Source: Dasypus novemcinctus
Lineage: Eukaryota; Chordata; Mammalia; Cingulata; Dasypodidae
Length of the DNA stretch: 64,000 nt
Assembly: GCF_030445035.2 (NCBI RefSeq)
Contig: NC_092216.1
Span: 13,021,405-13,085,404 of the forward strand
Reading direction: 5' to 3'
Positions 1 to 11,213 of the stretch are shown piece after piece (positions within the stretch are counted from its first letter, which is position 1; each line of letters opens with the position of its first letter). The position numbers and the translations under genes are program-made. The notes beneath the pieces are model-generated. The model saw nothing but the letters and a program-made list of their open reading frames with translations. It was not told the DNA's origin and did no database searches.

Positions 1-362
1 AACATTCTGAGAACCAACACCATTCCTGCTCAAGTTTATCCCAAAAATTGAACATGAGAGAACACTACTTAACTCATTCTACCAAGCCAAAAATCACACT
101 CATACCAAAATCAGATAAAGATATATAAGAATATAAAATAACATATCCACTTTTCTCAAGAACATGATGAAAAAACTCTATGAAAATATAAGCAAAACAA
201 TCTGACAGTACATAAAAAGAATCATACACCTTGATCAAGTGGGATTTATACAATCACTCAGGGGTGTTACACTATTTGATAGTCAATGAATGTCAGACAC
301 CACATTACTAGAAAAATGGAGGAAAACACACATGATCATCTCAATTTGACAAAGTCCAACAC
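1..362 (+). mobile_element. L1 ORF2 remnant (reverse-transcriptase region)
   Basis: Degenerate plus-strand LINE-1 ORF2. The order of phrases matches the L1 RT region: a DQVGFI-like stretch near 234-250 and a DKVQH-like stretch near 350-362. Stops and frameshifts are frequent, so nothing is coding. It stops abruptly where a SINE begins. L1 sequence resumes at about 546 but at a much later point of ORF2, so an internal deletion lies at the SINE. Confidence 0.75.
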
Positions 363-545
363 CTCTTCTTGATGTGGCTCAAGCAGTTGAATATCTGCCT
401 CCCACATGGGGGGTCCAAGGTCTGGTTCCTGGTCTCCTAAATGAATAAATCAACTCAGGGGAGCCAAAGTGATTCAGTGGTTGAGTGCTGGTCCCCACAT
501 ATGTGGTCTTGGGTTCAATTCCTGCCTCTCTTGCAGGTAACTAAA
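363..545 (+). mobile_element. Dimeric tRNA-derived SINE (armadillo DAS type)
   Basis: Two tRNA-like monomers in tandem. The first (about 368-440) has the A-box-like TGTGGCTCAAGCAGTTGA and a B-box-like GGTCTGGTTCC. A short linker with an AACTCAGGGGAGCC join follows. The second (about 466-535) has a GTGATTCAGTGGTTGAG A box and a GGGTTCAATTCC B box. The same dimer recurs at 61620-61858. No target-site duplication was found. Confidence 0.8.
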
Positions 546-1917
546 AAAAAAGAATTAAATATCTAGGAATAAACTTAACAAATGTTATTAAAGCATTATA
601 TATAGAAAACTATAAAATACTGTGGAAAGAAATCAGATGATCTGAATAAACAGGAATATACTTATTGTAGTTGGATTGGATGGCTAAAATTGTTGAAATG
701 CCAATTCCACCAAAACAATTTATAGATTCCACCCAATCCCACTCAAAAGACAAACACCTTCTTTATAGAAGTGGAAAAACCAATCATGAAATTCATGTGA
801 AATTTACGTGGAAGAATGCTGATCCCTCAATAGCCAGAGTATCCTGAAAAGAAGAGAGTGAGGTTGGAGAACTCGCACTTCTTAATTTAGAACTAATAAC
901 AAAACAGCATGGTACTAGTGCAAGGGTAGACATATAAACCCACTGAATCAGATTTATAAACTCTAACATTAATGGCCAATTGAATTTTGATGAGGTTGCC
1001 CAGTCCACTTAATTGGAAAAGATCAATCTTTCCAAGAAATGGTGCAGGAAAACTGTATATCCAAATGTAAAAGAACTTAGATGGACCCTTACCTCACACT
1101 ATACATAAAAATTAACTCAAAATGTATTAAAGGCCTAAATATGAGATACAAAACTTTAAAAGCTCTAGAAGAAACTTAGAGAAACATCTTCATTGCCTTA
1201 TTAGGCAATGGTTTCTTAAGACTTTAAACAAAAGTTATAAGCAATGAAAGAAAAAAAAATAAATGAATGGCACCTTATCAAAATAGAAAATGATTAGCAT
1301 ATAAAAAGACTTTATAAAATAAAAAGACAAACTGCATAATAGGAGAAAATAATTGGAAACTACATATCTGAACTGGGTTAATATTTAGAATATAGAAAGA
1401 AATCTTCAATTCAATAATTTAAAGACAAACAACCCAGTTTAGAAAAGAGGAAAAGACATAAATAGACAGTTCTCCAAAGAAGGTGTATAAATGGACAGAG
1501 AATACATGATAAGATGCTCAACATCATTAATCAGTAGAAAAAAAATAAAAACTACAAGGTACACTTCACATGCACTAAAATAGTTCTTAGGAAATAAAAC
1601 AGAAAATAGCATGTGGGAGAGGTTGTGGAGCAACAGGAAACTTGGTACCTTATTGGGGAATGAGCAGCATCTGTGGAAAGCAGGTTTGTATTTATTACAA
1701 AATAAGTATAGATCTGGCAATCCAACTTCCAAGTATAAACCCAGAAGTGCTGAAACCAGGGATCAAACAGATAGTTGCACACTGATATTCATAGCAGGAT
1801 TATTCACAACTGCAAAAAGATGGAAACAACCAAGTATCCATCAACAGATGAATCAGTAAACAAAATGTCGTATATGCAGAGGTGGAATATTATTCAGCAT
1901 TAAAAAAGAATGAAGGC
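546..1917 (+). mobile_element. L1 ORF2 3' part and start of 3' UTR, decayed
   Basis: Plus-strand L1 running from the ORF2 KYLGINL-like motif (near 556) through the C-terminal region to the familiar end of ORF2 (a GGIL-FTTAKRWKQPS-like reading near 1795-1850, then WNII-like near 1885). It carries many stops. It ends abruptly at about 1917, where a different L1 5' UTR-like block begins. Confidence 0.75.
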
Positions 1918-2945
1918 AGAAGCAGGGCAAAATGGCATCCAAGTGAGTGCACCCTCATCACATCTCCTTCAAAAAACTGGCCGAGTGGGACAGAATCCTG
2001 CCCAAGTCAGTCATTTTAGGAACCCACAAAGCAGGAGGTTTCTTGACTTTGCTCTTGGGAGAGTGTGATAAAAGGAGGGTTTCCTCAAGGTAAAATAGTG
2101 GGTTTCTGACACTAGAGGTGAAAGCCGTGGGAAGAGAAAATCTTTTCCCTAGGCCTGATAGCCACAGCATTCCCTGAACACCACCAGTTGCATGGAGGTG
2201 TCCCCAAGCCCCGTGTTCCCCAAACATGTGATCCCTAAACATGTGTGCCCTGAACCTTATGTTTCCCAAAACCTGCATTCATGTAACTCACATTCTCCAA
2301 ACCTGTGTGCCTCGAGCCCACATTCTCCCAAGTCCAAATTCCCCCAAACCCACCACTCCCTGAGCTCTTGTATTCCCCTAGCTGTCCAGTCTCAACAAAC
2401 TCTGAGAATGGGAGGGTTCTGGTGAGGGGTGCAGAGGGGTCTGATGATTTCAGGTTCAACTGTCTGGACCCTCTTTCTATGAGCTTGGAGGAGCATCCAG
2501 CTGGCTTGGGGAGAGGCTAGAAAGAGAGAGAGGCAAATCTTCTGAGAAAGCCCAATTTACCCAAATACCCTGGGATAGGGAAACTTGATCTGGGAGAAGG
2601 TGGAGTCAGAAAATGAACTAGTCCTGTGCAGCACATCTAAGGTAGGGAGACAGTAGGTTGTGCTTTGTAAGCTTCCAATAGCATATTTAGGGTTCCTAAC
2701 AGGTGTGGGTGCTCTCTCTCAGATTAAGATTCATTATTTACTGTGGTGAGTTGTTCATGCCCCATCTGAATTTCTGAAGGGAGCTCTCACATTGGCTTCC
2801 TGCTGCCTGGGATAGAGGGAATTGAGGATGGGAGAAAGGGGGAAAGATAGATTCCTAAGCAGTTTATTCAATTGCAAAGAGGACTCCTTGATTGAGGCCT
2901 TGTCTGGTCTTTTTTGTCAGCCAGAGTTCCTGACTTTCCTTCCTC
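1918..2945 (+). mobile_element. Isolated L1 5' UTR-like block
   Basis: It starts with a sequence resembling the 5' end of the large L1 in this window (gcagggcaaaatgg here, ggcggggcaagatgg there, both followed by GTGAGTGCACC). Near 2098 it shares GTGGGTTTCTGACAC with the L1 promoter monomers at about 12430. No ORF1 follows; the block runs into pyrimidine-rich DNA and then into the 3' end of an opposite-strand L1. Identity as an older L1 promoter is an inference. Confidence 0.45.
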
Positions 2946-3130
2946 TTTGTCCCAAGCCATGACCTTTTTTTTTTTCTTTTTCCTTTTTTCCCTTTTTTTC
3001 TTTTTTCTTTTTTCTATTAGGTGCTGCAGTCAGTGTTTCTACTTTGCTGTGCTCCCTCATCTTTGATTTCCTTTTTTCTGTGTGTACTGACTTTTGTTAC
3101 CAACACTATTTCATTTCCTTTATATTTTTC
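2946..3130. repeat. Pyrimidine-rich low-complexity DNA
   Basis: T- and C-rich runs (2959-3016 and 3118-3150) with a short mixed stretch between them. The right-hand T run is probably the poly(A) tail of the minus-strand L1 that follows. Confidence 0.5.
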
Positions 3131-3149
3131 TTTTTTTTATTTTTTTAAT

Positions 3150-6100
3150 TCATTTAAAAAAAAATATTACATTCAAAAAATATAAGGTCCCCATTCACTC
3201 CCCACCCCCCACCCCAACACTCCCCCCACAGCAACACTCTCCCCCATTATCATGACACATCCATTGCATTTGGTGAATACATCTCTGGGCATTGCTGCAC
3301 CTCATGGTCAATGGTCCACATCATAGCCCATACTCTCCCACGTTCCATTCAGTGGGCCATGGGAGGCTCTGTAATGTCTGGTGATTGCCCCTGCAGCACC
3401 ACTCAGGACAACACTAAGTCCTGAAAATGCCTCCACATCACAGCTATTCCTCCCATTCCCCACACCCACTAGCCACCATGGCCACTTTTTCCACACCAAT
3501 GCCACATTTTCTAGATTATTAACCACAATAGTTCATGAATAGAATATCAGTAAGTCCACTCTAATCCTTACTGTATTCCTCCATCCTGTGGACCTTGGAT
3601 TGATTGTATCCATTCCACATCTATGTCAAGAGGGGGCTTAGATTACACATGGATGCTGGATGCAATCCTCCTGCTTTCAGTTGTAGGCACTCTTGGCTCC
3701 ATGGTGTGGTGGTTGATCTTCTTCAACTCCATGTTAGCTGAGTGGGGTAAGTCCAATAAACCAGAGTGTAGGATCTGAAGTCTGTTGAGGCTCAGGGCCT
3801 GGCTATCATATTGTCAGTCCAGAGATTCAGATCCCGTAGATATATCTTAAACCCCAGCACCAACTACAATTCTGGTAAAGTAAAAGGAAAGGCTTGTAAA
3901 AAGAAATCACATTTGAGTCCAGCTCCATCACACAGAAACACCAACTCCAAAAAAGGGCCAACTGACATGGCAATGAACTCCATCTGCCATGACCATAAAA
4001 CCTGTGGGTCTCTTTAATCCTCAGAAGAATGAATACTTGGGGATGTATCTACTTTATCTGTCTCTGAGACTCTGCTCAGGTGTGCATAAGGGCAACCCCT
4101 CTGATGACCTCCAGACTCTTTTTTAGAGACTCATAGCCATATAAACTCATTTGTACTTTCCATTTCCCCCTTGATTTAGGTCAAAAAGCATTATTAACTC
4201 CTGTTATTATATGTAGACAGGGGTATTCTGCTGGTCTGAGTTAAACCTTTTATTCAAGGTCATTTTCTAGTTACATCATCAGTTGGTGCTTGGTAGTGAT
4301 CCCTCAGTGCTAGGGAGGCTCTTCCTCAGGAGTCATGTCCCAAGCTCGAGGGAAGGCAATGAATTCACATGCTGAGTTTGGCTTTGAGACTGGCCATATT
4401 TGAGTAACACAGAGGCTGTCAGGAGGGAACTCTTAGGCACAGTGCTGCTCTAGGCCTTGTTCTTATTTCAGGTGCACAGGTTCACAAGCATAGTCATTAG
4501 TATCAGGGGCTCACTGTTGGACCCTAATTCCTTCCTGGTCCTTGCTGTTGCTCTTGGAGGACTGCTGCTGCTCCCTTATGGACCACGACAGAGCCCCCTG
4601 GCCAGGAACCTAGGACCCCCCCACCCAGCTGTTGTTTTTAATTGTTTCCACTATGAATATATCCAAACATTTCCATGCACCCTGGACACATGCCCTGTAT
4701 AACTTCCTGTCAACCGTATGTCCCCTGTCAATAACATCCCATACCAGTATTCCTCCACTGACATTTTTGAACCACTCTGTGATCCAAAACTTCCTGAAGA
4801 ATGAAGCCCAATATAATGCCAGGTTCCCTTAGTAGTAAAATGGAATACAGCAATTAGTTTAAAGGTTAGATATAGAATACATATTGATTTGGAGGAATTC
4901 TACATCCTATCTTTTTCTTTTCTTTTTTCTAATTATTGAGCTTCTCTTCACAAGAGTTTTATTTATTTTTTCATTTTTTATTTTTTATTTATTTAATTCC
5001 CCTCCCCTCCCCCGGTTGTCTGTTCTCTGTGTCCATTTGCTAAGTCTTGTTTCTTTGTCCTCTTCTGTTGTCGTCAGCAGCACGGGAAGTGTGGGCGGCG
5101 CCATTCCTCAGCAGGCTGCTCCCTCCTTCGCGCTGGGCAGCTCTCCTTATGGGTGCACCCCTTGCACGTGGGGCTCCCCTATGCGGGGGACACCCCTGTG
5201 TGGCACGGCACTCCTTGCGCACATCAGCACTGTGCATGGGCCAGCTCCACATGGGTCAAGGAGGCCCGGGGCTTGAACCGCGGACCTCCCATGTGGTAGA
5301 CGGATGCCCTAATCACTGGGCCAAAGTCCGTTTCCCTCACAAGAGTTTTAGATCACAGTAATTCATATATACAATATACAGTACTCCCACATATCGAGTA
5401 TAAAACCTTTTCCCTTCCACAGCAATAATCTTTTAACGTATTCATACCATATTTACTGAAATGATGTACAGATATTGAGACAATAGCTTTCAAACAAGGT
5501 AACATTTGTGTTAACATTGTGGTTTATACTTTAGGCTAAACAATTTTCTAAATTTTTAGTTATCCTATGTTTTACATTATGATTTACATTATTAGTCTAT
5601 CAGTCCCTATATGTTTTTGGTGTAATATTACATGTTTTATATCCATCATCCTTGCCTACTGTTGTGAAACACTTCTATTGCCCTCACAGTTACGTTGATT
5701 CCATTGATTCAATAGCTATTTCCTCCTCCCCTTAGGACCCACAGAGACAGTCAATCTTCATTTCTTGAAGAGCCATGTTCAGAGATACTTGCAACAGTGT
5801 TGAGGGTTTGACATGCTCAACTGACCTAACGCTCTGGGAGCCACCATTTCTCATGAGAGATACAGTTCCCTCTATTTGATGGCATCAGTCTTCCCCAGGA
5901 TGTGCGTATACCTTCTCTCTCATATGGGTCTCTATCCAAAGATATAACCCACTCTGGCAAAATGAGCATTCATATATTCCTTAGGAGTCTGTCCTACATC
6001 AGATTACTCCCTTTAAGTATCTTAAACAGGTAACTTTCCTTATTACATTTTGAAAAGGTTTTCTCAGCATTATACTCTCAACCAACACCTGACAATCTCC

Positions 6101-6450
6101 TATGTTCATATGTTGCCCCAACCTCCCCCCAATATCTTCACCAATATTATCCATCTTCCCAGCCCTAGCCCCCCTCAAGCCCACAAAGACCCACCCAAAG
6201 GTAACCCTATGCTCCCATTTTACCCCTTCCTTGTAAACCTACTTACTTCCAGCTTATTAATAGATTTCACCCATGTAGATGTCAGTTACATCCTTCCTCT
6301 ACCCCCTGATTTCCTGTAAGCCTATCATCCAGTCTCTAGCTCTCTGAGGCAGCTTGGTTTACTTATTTCATATCATTGAGGTCATGTAGTATTTGTCCTT
6401 CAATGCCTGGGTTGCTTCACTCAACATAAGGTTCTCAAGATTCATCCATG
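3150..6450 (-). other. Long L1 3' UTR
   Basis: About 3.3 kb between the ORF2 end and the A tail, including the SINE at 4962-5336. Its distal 1.5 kb reappears at 47110-48595 (same strand). The terminal few hundred bases reappear at 17285-17705 (plus) and 53085-53240 (minus). These 5'-truncated relatives show that this is the true L1 3' end and not unrelated DNA. No ORF of note. Confidence 0.65.
4962..5336 (-). mobile_element. Long-form armadillo SINE with 14-bp target duplication
   Basis: On the minus strand the tRNA-like head lies at 5336-5265, with a CCGCGGTTCAAGCCCC-type B box. A GC-rich body and a T-rich (A tail on minus) end follow near 4962-5010. It is flanked by a perfect 14-bp direct repeat TCACAAGAGTTTTA at 4948-4961 and 5337-5350. 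It inserted into the 3' UTR of the large L1, so it is younger than that L1. Confidence 0.95.
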
Positions 6451-9400
6451 TTATCACGTATGTTTGTAGTGTATTTTTTTCTTAAAGCCAAGTAGTATTC
6501 CATTGCATGTATACACCACATTTTATTTATCCATCCATCTGTTGATAGGCATTTGAGTTGATTTCAACTTTTGGCAATAGTGAACAATGCTTCCATGAAC
6601 ATTGATGTGCATATCAATTTTGTGTCCTTGTTTTCAGTTCTGCTGGGTATATACCCAGCAGTGGAATTGCTGGGTCATATGGCAAATCTATGGTTAGTTT
6701 TTTGAGAAACCGCCAAACTGTCCTCCAGAATCTTTTGATCCTTCTGCATTCTCACCAGCAGTGGATGAGTGTTCCCATTTCTTCACATCATCTCCAGCAT
6801 TTGTATTCTTCTGTTTTTTTCATAGCTGCCAATCTTATGGGAGTAAGATGGTATCTCATCGTAGTTTTGATTTGCATTTCCCTGATAGCTAAAGATGTAG
6901 AGCACTTATTCATGTGCTTTTTAGCCATTTGAGTTTCTTCTTTGGAGAAGTGTCTGTTTAAATCTTTCTCCCATTTTTAAAATGGGTTATCTTTTTATTT
7001 TCAAGATATAGGAGTTCTTTATATATGCAAGTTACAAGTCTCTTATCTGATATATGGTTACCAAATATTTTCTCCCAATGTTTGGACTCCCTTTTTACTT
7101 TCTTGACAAAATGTTTTGAGGTGCAGAAGGCTTTAATTTTGAGGAAGTACCATTTATCTATTTGTTCTTTTGCTGCTCGTGTTTTTGGTGTGATATTCAT
7201 GAAGGTATTTCCTATTATAAGGTCTTGTAGATGTTTTCCTACACTGCTTTCCAAGGTCTTTATGGTCTTGGCTCTTATATTTAGGTCTTTGATCCATCTT
7301 GAGTTGATCTTTGTATAAGGTGTGAGATGGTAATCCTCTTTCATTCTTCTACATATGGATATCCAGTTCTCCAGGCACCATTTGTTGAATAGGCCATTCT
7401 CTCCCAGTTGAGAGTGTTTGGTGGCTTTATCGAATATTACATGGCTATATATATGAGGTTCTATATCTGAACTTTCAATTTGATTCCATTGGTCTGTGTG
7501 TCTCTCCTTATGCCAATACCATGCTGTTTTCACTACTGTAGCTTTGTAGTATGATTTCAAGTCAGGTAGTGTAATTCCTCCAATTTCGTTTTTCTTTTTC
7601 AATATGTCTTTTGTTATCCAGGGCCTCTTTCCTTTCCAAATAAATTTCATAATTAGTTTTTCTAGTTTCTTAAAGAACACTGTGTTGATTTTTATTGGGA
7701 TTGCATTGAATGTGTAGATCAGTTTTGGTACGATAGATATCTTAAAATATTTAGTTTTAATATCCATGAACAGGGAATATTGTTCCATTTATTTAGATCT
7801 TCTTTGATTTTCTTGAACAATCTTGTGTAGTTCTCTGTGTATAAGTTCTTCACCTCTTTAGTTAAATTTATTACTAAATATGTGATTTTTAAATTTACTA
7901 TTATAAATAGCATTTGTTTCTTGATTTCCTCCTGATCTTGCTCATTATTGGTGTACAGAAATGCTACTGATTTTTGCACATTGATCTTATAACATGCAAC
8001 TTTACTAAACTCATGAGTTCTAGAAGCTTTGTTATAGAGCTCTCAGGGTTTTCTATGTATAAGATCATGTAATCTGCAAATAATGAAATTTTGACTTCTT
8101 CCTTTCCAATTTGAATGCCTTTTATATCTGGTTCTTGCCTCAGTGCTTGAGCAAGTACTTCTAAAACAATGTTAAATAGAAGGGAAGAGAGTCGGCATCC
8201 TTGTCTTGTTCCTGATCTTAGAGGGAAGGATTTTAGGATTTCACCATTGTAAACGATGTTGGCTGTGGGTTTTTCATATATACTCTTTATCATGTTCAAA
8301 AAATCTCCTTGTATTCCAATCTTTTGGAGTGTTTTTATCAAGAAAGAGTGCTGTATTTTGTCAAATGCTTTTTATGCATCTATAGATATAATCATGTGAT
8401 TTTTTTTCTTTCAATGTGTTTATATGGTATATTACATTGATTGATTTTCTTATGTTGAACTATCCTTGCCATACATGAAATGAATCCTACTTGGTCATGG
8501 TGTATAATTCATTTAATGTATTGTTGAATATGATTAACAAATATTTTGTTAAGTATTTTTGCATCTAGGTTCATTAGAGAAATTGGTTTGTAATTATTCT
8601 TTCTTGTGTTTGGCTTTTGTACTAGGGTAAATTTTGGCATCATAGAATGAGTTAAGCAATGCTCCTTCTGTTTTGATTTTTTGGAAGAGTTTCAGCAGGA
8701 TTGGTGTTAGTTATTTCCAGAAGGTTTTGTGGTATTCACCTGTGAAGCCATTTGGCCCTGAGCTCTTCTTAGTTGGGAGGATTTTAATGACTGATTCTAT
8801 GTTTTTATTTGTGGTTGGTTTGTTGAGATCATCAATTTCTTCTTTCATCAATACAGGCTGCTTATGTGTTTCTAGGAATTTATCCATTTCCTCTGAATTG
8901 TCATTTTTGTTGGAATATAGTTTTTCAAGGTATCCTCTTATGATAGTCTTTATTTCTGTGGGGTCAGTGGTGATATCTCCTTTCTTATTTCTTATTTTGT
9001 GTATTTGCATCTTCTCTCTTTTTTTCTTTGTTAGTCTCATTAAAGGTTTGTCAATTTTGCTGATCTCAAAAAACCAGCTCTTGGTCTTGTTTTATCTTTT
9101 CAAGTGCTTTCTTATTTTCTATTTCACTTAGTTCTGCTCTTATCTTTGTTATTTCCTTCCTTCTTCTTCCTGTTGGATTACTTTGTCATTTTTTTTCCTA
9201 ATTCCTCCAAATTTGCAGTTAGTTCTTCAAATTTTGCTCTTTCTTCTTTTTTGATGTATGAATTTATGGCTATAAATTTCCCTCTCAGTACTGCTTTTGC
9301 TTCATCCCATAAATTTTGGAATGTTGTGTTATCATTATCATTTATTTCAAGGTAGTCATTGATTTCTTTTGAGATTTCCTCTTTGACCCACTGTTTTTTG

Positions 9401-10193
9401 AAGAGTGTGCTATTTAATTTCCATATCATGGTCTGAAATCTGGGCCTCTGGCCCTTGCAGATTTCCATCTTCACTCCACTGTACTCTGAGATATTATTTT
9501 GTATGATTTCGATCTTTCTGTATTCATTAAGCCTTTCTTTGTGGCCTAGCATATGGTCTATCTTGGGGAATGATTCATTGCTCCTGAGAAAAATGTATAT
9601 CCTGCTGTGTTTGGGTGTAATGATCTGTATATGTCTATTAGATCCAGCTCCTCTAATATACTGTTCAAATATTTTGTTTCTTTAGTGATTCTCTTTTGAG
9701 ATGTTCTGTCCAGAGTTGATAGTCGTGTATTAAAATCCCACACTATAATTGTAGATGCATCTATTCTTTCACTTAGTTTTTCCAGCGTTTGCCTCACATA
9801 TTTAGAGGTGCCCTTGTTAGGAGCATGAATATTTATGATTGTTCGATCTTCTTGACAGATTGTCCCTTTCACTAATATGTAGTATCCTTCTTTGTCTCTC
9901 CCAATTGTTTTGCATATAAAGTCTATTTTGTCTGATATTAATATAGCTACTCCTGCCTTTTTTTGGTTATTGTTTGCTTGTAAGATTGTTTTCAAAGCAT
10001 TCACTTTCAGCCTCCATGAATCTCTGGGTCTAAGATGTGTTTCTTGTAGACAGCATATAGATGGGTCATATTTCCTTATCCAATGTCGTAGTCTGAATCT
10101 TTTGATAGGTAAGTTTAATCCATTGACATTCAGTGTTACTAGTTTCAAGGAATTATTTGTTAGCCATATTTTGATTGGACTTGTGTCTGTCAT
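6450..10193 (-). pseudogene. L1 ORF2 (endonuclease/reverse transcriptase), broken
   Basis: ORF2 of the minus-strand L1, encoding in active copies the nicking endonuclease and reverse transcriptase used for target-primed retrotransposition. The endonuclease part (10193-9558) shows LNVNGL near its start, CLQETHL and an IIVWDFN motif where a glycine would be expected before DFN. RT pieces follow at 9040-8711 (GPNGFTGEYHKTFW) and 8341-7964 ([14 protein letters not shown], then LFADYMILY). The RT active site normally has two adjacent aspartates, FADD; here the second is tyrosine, which would abolish catalysis. The C-terminal part (7788-6958) has the ITLPDLKSYYKATVVKTAWYWHK region, in pieces. Reading continues in another frame past 6958 to about 6450. 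At least five frame breaks or stops separate these blocks. The element is dead. Confidence 0.88.
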
Positions 10194-10196
10194 ATT

Positions 10197-11213
10197 TTGT
10201 TTTTTTGTTTTTTTTCTTCACTTTTTGTCATTTTTGTTGCTCTTACACCCTCCTCAAACTCTGCCTGTCCTCTTTTTTCCTTTCTTCCTGCAGAACTCCT
10301 TTTAGAATTTCTTGAAGGGGAGGTTTCTTGTTGGCATACTCCTTCAATTTCTGTTATATGTGAATATTTTGAACTCTCCATCATTTTTGAATGCTAGTTT
10401 AGCTGGATAGAGTATTCTTGTTTGGAAAACTTTTTCTTTTAGTACCTTGACTGTATCATACCACTGCCTTCTTGCCTCCATGGTTTCAGATGAGAAATCA
10501 GCAATTAATCTTATGGAGCTTCCCTTGTATGTAATGGTTTTCTTTTTTCTTGCTGTTTTTAGAATTTTCTCTTAGTCTTAAGTGTTGGGCAATTTGACAA
10601 GTATATGTGTTGGGGTGGACCTGTTGGGGTTTGTGATGCTTGTGGTGCACTGTGCTTCTTGGATATGTACATCTGTCTCTTTCAGTAGATTTGGGAAGTT
10701 TTCAGCCATTATTTCCTGCAACATTCCTTCTGACCCCTCGCTTCTCTTCTCCTTCTGGGATGCCTATAATACATATGTTTGTGTGTTTTTCATTGTCATT
10801 CAGGTCCCTAAGCCCTAGCTGGATTTTTGCTATCTTTTTATCGATCAATTCTACTATCTGTTTGATTTCTGATATACTGTCTTCCACATTGCTAATTCTC
10901 TGCTCTGCCTCTTCTAATCTGCTGCTATTTGCTGTGAATGTATTTTTGATTTCTTGAACTGTGGTGTTCATTCCCATCATATCTATTATCTTCTTGCGTA
11001 TGTCTGCAATTTCCCCTCCAAGTGTTGTCTTCATATTGTTAACCTCTTCCTTTACTTCATTAAATTTGTCTGTGATATATGTTCCTGAGATCTTTAATTA
11101 CTTGTGCGAAGTTCTGCTCCCTTTCCTGGTTTTTAGTTTGTTCATTGGATTCAGCTATGTTTCTCCGATTACTGGTTTGGTTTGTAGATTTTTGTTGCTG
11201 TCTGGTCATCATT
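10197..11213 (-). pseudogene. L1 ORF1 (RNA-binding chaperone), broken
   Basis: ORF1 of the minus-strand L1, encoding in active elements a trimeric nucleic-acid chaperone that coats L1 RNA. A plausible start is the double ATG at 11213-11208 (ATGATGACC). The coiled-coil part is open at 11034-10702, with heptad-like EEAEQRISNVEDSISEIKQ. It then shifts frame within the RRM-like region (about 10700-10400, GIPEGEEK motif at the junction). The C-terminal part is read at 10384-10190. It ends just upstream of ORF2, the usual L1 spacing. Several stops and shifts make it non-functional. Confidence 0.8.

Noticed and set aside
5040..5361. Frames up to 130 codons near 5.0-5.3 kb, and similar ones at 38.8-39.1 and 60.0-60.4 kb
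   Set aside because: The same translated sequence recurs because all three are copies of the long-form SINE.
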